Shown: positions 32,128-34,735 of the stretch, piece by piece
Layout of the letters: the number at the start of each line of letters is the position of its first letter
Numbering within the stretch: the stretch's first letter is position 1
Origin: a bacterium
Lineage (GTDB): Bacteria; Chloroflexota; Dormibacteria; Aeolococcales; Aeolococcaceae
Reading direction: 5' to 3'
NCBI GenBank assembly: GCA_014874355.1
Contig: JACWAJ010000043.1
Location: forward strand, 1-34,735
Length of the DNA: 34,735 bases
The notes under the pieces: model-generated
What the model was told of the DNA's origin: nothing
Seen by the model: the letters and a program-made list of their open reading frames with translations, nothing else
Databases searched by the model: none
Translations under genes and position numbers: made by a program

Positions 32128-33243
32128 ATGCGAAGACTTACTTCACAATTCCGTCGCACGCTCGTAGCGTTGTTGCTCGCCCTGGCCGTGCTCTCCACGC
32201 CGGCGATGCAGTTTCACGTGTCCGCAGATCAGTACGACACGAAGATCGCTCAGCTTCGCCAGCAGATCGCCACAATGCGCGCGCAAATGGGAAGCGTGGG
32301 TGCCGAACAGCAGGCCGCAGCTCAGGCCGCAGCGGCAATACAGCAGGCGCTGGCTCAAACGCAAGTACAACTGGCAAGCACTCAGGCACACCTCAACGCC
32401 GTCAACGCCGAGATCGCGACCACCACAGAGCGCCTCGTCCAGGTCACCGCGCAGCTCGCCACCGACCGGCAGCACCTGGCCACGGTGATGAAGTCGATCT
32501 ACGAAATGGACGACAGCGGTGCCGCCTTGTGGAGCGTCATCAACGCTTCGAGCATCAGCGACCTGACGCGATCTTTGATCTACCTTCAGCGAGTCAACTC
32601 CAGTATGACCACGCTGACGAACGCCGTTCAGGCCGACATGCGCACTGTCAGCGACCTGCGTGCCCGGGAGGTGACCGAGCAGGCCGAGGTCGTCAGCACC
32701 ATGAACTCCCTGCAAGCGTTGCAGGCCAGCCAGGAAACCCAGGAGATCGCGTACCAGCGTCAGTCCGCGGCACTCACCGGGCAGGCGGCCTCGATCAATG
32801 CCCAGATAGGCGCCGCTCAGGCGCAGATAGTCCAACTCCAGGCCGCGCAAGCCGCCGCCGCATCGGCATCCTCGGGCGGCTGGGTGACTCGCGGCAATGC
32901 ACTGCCCCCATTCAACTTCGGCCCACGCTTCGACGCCTTCCCGTGGGGTCAGTGCACCTGGTACGTCGCCTCTCTACGCGATGTGCCGTGGAACGGGGAC
33001 GCCTGGGCCTGGGCAGGCAACGCTCGCGCCTACGGCTACTCCGAGGGGATGACACCACAACCAGAGGCCATCGTGGTCTGGGGTGCCGGCAACGGCTACA
33101 GCGGCTATGGGCATGTTGCCTACGTAGTAGCGGTAACCGGACCGGCGAGCTTCATCGTTGACGAGGCCAACTACCTCGGTCTAGGCGTGGTCAACCAGCG
33201 CCAGGTAACCAGCCTGAACGACGTCGAAGCCTTCATCTACTGA
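32128..33243 (+). CDS. Secreted coiled-coil CHAP-domain peptidoglycan hydrolase
   Basis: A 371-aa exported protein, starting at the ATG at 32128 (MRRLTSQFRRTLVALLLALA); earlier in-frame starts would spoil the signal peptide, which runs to about residue 32. A long coiled coil fills about residues 33-245 (DQYDTKIAQLRQQIATMRAQ, then ALAQTQVQLASTQAHLNAV). The C-terminal CHAP domain has Cys276 in GQCTWYVA and His329 in YGHVAYVV, the amidase/endopeptidase dyad. The architecture equals PcsB/CwlO-type hydrolases, which FtsEX activates to split septal wall; no ftsEX is in view. The 3' end is partly repeated at 34321-34336. Confidence 0.9.
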   Translation: MRRLTSQFRRTLVALLLALAVLSTPAMQFHVSADQYDTKIAQLRQQIATMRAQMGSVGAEQQAAAQAAAAIQQALAQTQVQLASTQAHLNAVNAEIATTTERLVQVTAQLATDRQHLATVMKSIYEMDDSGAALWSVINASSISDLTRSLIYLQRVNSSMTTLTNAVQADMRTVSDLRAREVTEQAEVVSTMNSLQALQASQETQEIAYQRQSAALTGQAASINAQIGAAQAQIVQLQAAQAAAASASSGGWVTRGNALPPFNFGPRFDAFPWGQCTWYVASLRDVPWNGDAWAWAGNARAYGYSEGMTPQPEAIVVWGAGNGYSGYGHVAYVVAVTGPASFIVDEANYLGLGVVNQRQVTSLNDVEAFIY

Positions 33244-33333
33244 GCCACCGACGACCTTTCGATTGCTCCGGCGCGGCCTCTCCTGCTCCTTACCCACACG
33301 AAGCCCACACGAATCTGCCAAAGTGAGCAGGCT

Positions 33334-34293
33334 GTGCAAAGACCCGTCGACAGTGGCGCGAAGGCCACCCCCCTTACACCTCAACCGCGTAAGGGTCGGG
33401 CTGTACTTCGACGGGTTCCGAGAGCAGCGGTCAGAACCGCCCAGCCCGTTCTCGAACCACTTCGCCGCACGGAAACTCGCGGACCCCGGCGCTCAGTCGG
33501 CAGGGTAATTTTCCAAGCTCCCAAGGACTGGTTTCTCGAACGGTGCCCTATCCCCGCCAACATCCTCGAGTACAGTCTGCTGTTTGGCGGCCCGCTCCTC
33601 TTCGGAGCCCCGGTCAGTTCGATGATGGCCACCTACTGGTGGCTGGCGCAGATCCCCACAGTCGCCAATCTGACTCGCACCGTCATTCACGGAGATGTCT
33701 CGTACTGGACCCGACCCCAGGCCCGCCAGGCAATCGATGTCGCCAAGCAGGCGCGCCTGCCGATTGAGACGATGGACGGGATCAAGGGAGTCCCCCGGTG
33801 GGTACGATGGCTTCCGCTTGCGGCCGAGAGTGGGGGACGGCTCGTCCGGCGTGCAGCGGCAGTCGGCGACGACTGGATCAATCAGAGAGCTCGCTACCCA
33901 GGATTTCTCATCTCGATAGGGGTCGTTCTCACCGGGATGTTCATCCTGCCCGTCCCGTGGATTGTCCTCTTCCCCCTTGACGCCGTCGTCGGCTTCGCAC
34001 CCAGAGTTTTTGCCGCCTGGCTGTGGTTACGCAATGGGCGCACCCGGGATTTCGAACTCCGTTTCACCCGCCCCGGCATCTACCAGCGACCGACAACGAT
34101 CCGCAAGCTGAAAGAGAAGGCGGGAGTGGCAACCCACCTCCTGAGCATCCCCGGTCCCGGCCGGACGGCGGACCCCAAGCAGGCTGGGACACGAGCCCCG
34201 CGCGTCTTCCGGTCGCCGAGTCTGCACCTCCCGCCAAAGCCCGGCGGCGGACCCGCAAAGAGCCGATCGAGCCGCCCCTCCATGACGCTCTAA
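33334..34293 (+). CDS. Hypothetical protein with two hydrophobic membrane regions
   Basis: A 319-aa frame from a GTG at 33334. Residues 1-57 are arginine/proline-rich and may not all be coding; an internal start near RVIFQAPKDWF is possible. Hydrophobic regions lie at about residues 77-106 (ILEYSLLFGGPLLFGAPVSSMM) and 190-235 (GFLISIGVVLTGMFILPVPWIVLFPLDAVVGF). The polar middle has WTRPQARQAIDVAKQARLPIETMDG, and the C-terminal tail is basic and proline-rich. No family is recognised. It sits alone between the CHAP gene and remnants. Confidence 0.55.
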   Translation: MQRPVDSGAKATPLTPQPRKGRAVLRRVPRAAVRTAQPVLEPLRRTETRGPRRSVGRVIFQAPKDWFLERCPIPANILEYSLLFGGPLLFGAPVSSMMATYWWLAQIPTVANLTRTVIHGDVSYWTRPQARQAIDVAKQARLPIETMDGIKGVPRWVRWLPLAAESGGRLVRRAAAVGDDWINQRARYPGFLISIGVVLTGMFILPVPWIVLFPLDAVVGFAPRVFAAWLWLRNGRTRDFELRFTRPGIYQRPTTIRKLKEKAGVATHLLSIPGPGRTADPKQAGTRAPRVFRSPSLHLPPKPGGGPAKSRSSRPSMTL

Positions 34294-34320
34294 CACCGTC
34301 GACACCTGGACACCGGTGTA

Positions 34321-34356
34321 CGAAGCCTTCATCTACGGCCCACCGACAACGATCCG
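34321..34356 (+). repeat. Mosaic repeat joining copies of two upstream segments
   Basis: Bases 34321-34336 (CGAAGCCTTCATCTAC) are an exact copy of 33225-33240, the last codons of the CHAP gene. Bases 34331-34356 match 34078-34103, inside the membrane-protein gene, at 22 of 26 positions. ATCTAC is shared by both parents and looks like the junction. Confidence 0.55.
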
Positions 34357-34392
34357 TTTTGCATAGCGTCCGCTCAATGTACAGTAGGTCCA

Positions 34393-34629
34393 ATGTCCGC
34401 TTTAAGCCACTACACCGCCATCGCAACGACCGGGCTCTCGAAGCAGTTCGGCGCCCAGACCGCAGTGCGGGATCTCACCATCAACGTGCCGCAGGGTGTG
34501 GTCTGTGGATTTGTCGGACCGAACGGCTCCGGGAAAACCACCACCATTCGCATGCTGCTCGGGCTGGTCCGCCCAACATCGGGAAACGCCACGGGAGCTA
34601 ACGTCATTTCATGTGGAAATTGCCGTTGA
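34393..34629 (+). pseudogene. ABC transporter ATPase, N-terminal fragment
   Basis: A 78-codon frame equals only the start of an ABC-2 type exporter ATPase: the A-loop region TTGLSKQFGAQTAVRDLT and Walker A GPNGSGKTT, followed by TIRMLLGLVRPTSG. After that come about 13 unrelated residues and a stop. The signature LSGGQ, Walker B and switch histidine are all absent, so it cannot hydrolyse ATP as it stands. No matching continuation is seen in other frames up to the right edge. It is a stub left by deletion. Confidence 0.75.
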
Positions 34630-34725
34630 CGACCCGCTGACTGCGGATAGGAAAGCGGCGTAGCCTTCCAGGCTGCAGAAACAACAACGGACCCGTTAGA
34701 GCGGGTTCATCTGGAGGACAACGCC
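34630..34725. other. Intergenic stretch with two small hairpins
   Basis: AGCCT-TCC-AGGCT (34662-34674 region) and ACCCG-TTAGAG-CGGGT (34691-34706) can form short stems. Neither is followed by a T run, so they are not convincing terminators. The second lies just before a ribosome site. No gene is seen. Confidence 0.3.
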
Positions 34726-34735
34726 GTGAAGGCAC
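34726..34735 (+). CDS. Start of a further gene, partial (right edge)
   Basis: GTG at 34726 is preceded by GGAGG (34713-34717) at 8-nt spacing, the clearest ribosome site in this part of the window. Only three codons (V/M-K-A) are visible. The product cannot be identified. Confidence 0.4.

Noticed and set aside
34626-34666. Promoter starting at TTGACG (34626-34631) for the gene at the right edge
   Set aside because: No acceptable -10 box is found 15-19 bp downstream; the best candidates read TAGGAA or AGGAAA.

Overview
The window reads as a piece of a GC-rich bacterial chromosome dominated by housekeeping genes, with several gene remnants and a few small scars of recombination. Gene content (HrcA with a perfect CIRCE element, a PHP-type DnaE, RNase Y, Lgt, MtaB, HinT, ComEA/ComEC, many GTG/TTG starts and 1-4 nt gene overlaps) fits a terrestrial Chloroflexota/Dormibacterota-like or deep actinobacterial lineage. 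That placement is inference from gene style, not from a marker-gene comparison.

Layout. 1-3294 (minus): DNA polymerase I followed by two small, tightly coupled unknown genes, the last running off the left edge. 3402-5230: a DUF151 bifunctional-nuclease-like protein, a small membrane protein, and a probable zinc metalloprotein with HELIH. 5243-6729 (minus): an ECF sigma factor translationally coupled to a zinc-finger anti-sigma factor with an exported domain. 6816-7733: tRNA-Leu(CAA), a second copy of its 3' half 141 bp further on, hairpins between the copies, and a THUMP-type RNA methyltransferase gene that has lost its catalytic domain. 7730-8425: zinc-ribbon coiled-coil protein. 8519-11638: a zinc/manganese-type ABC importer operon (binding protein, ATPase, permease) ending in its Fur-family regulator and headed by a double palindromic operator. 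11655-13889 (minus): two membrane proteins, one with a nearly perfect internal 90-bp duplication. 13999-16315: RsmC-like methyltransferase, Lgt, rhomboid-like protein. 16322-19942 (minus): DnaE. 20105-23293: DedA-family protein, a collapsed MFS transporter gene, RNase Y with an aberrant KH region. 23307-25868: alpha/beta hydrolase, MtaB, HIT protein. 25869-26048: a 180-bp MITE-like element with 18-bp inverted repeats and TAA target duplication. 26058-28848 (minus): hrcA-grpE-dnaJ with CIRCE and no dnaK. 29178-31998 (minus): comEA-comEC, the ComEC C-terminal domain having lost its metal ligands. 32128-33243: secreted coiled-coil/CHAP peptidoglycan hydrolase. 33334-34735: an unknown membrane protein, a mosaic repeat, an ABC-ATPase stub and the start of a further gene.

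The main functional groupings are replication/repair (PolA, DnaE), RNA processing and modification (RNase Y, MtaB, RsmC-like, tRNA-Leu), metal homeostasis, heat shock, DNA uptake and envelope biogenesis. I found no convincing defence system, prophage or CRISPR array. The most unusual signals are the tRNA-Leu duplication scar beside a truncated methyltransferase, the two conserved enzymes whose key motifs are degenerate (RNase Y KH, ComEC beta-lactamase-like domain), the MITE inserted exactly at a stop codon, and the double operator in front of the metal importer.
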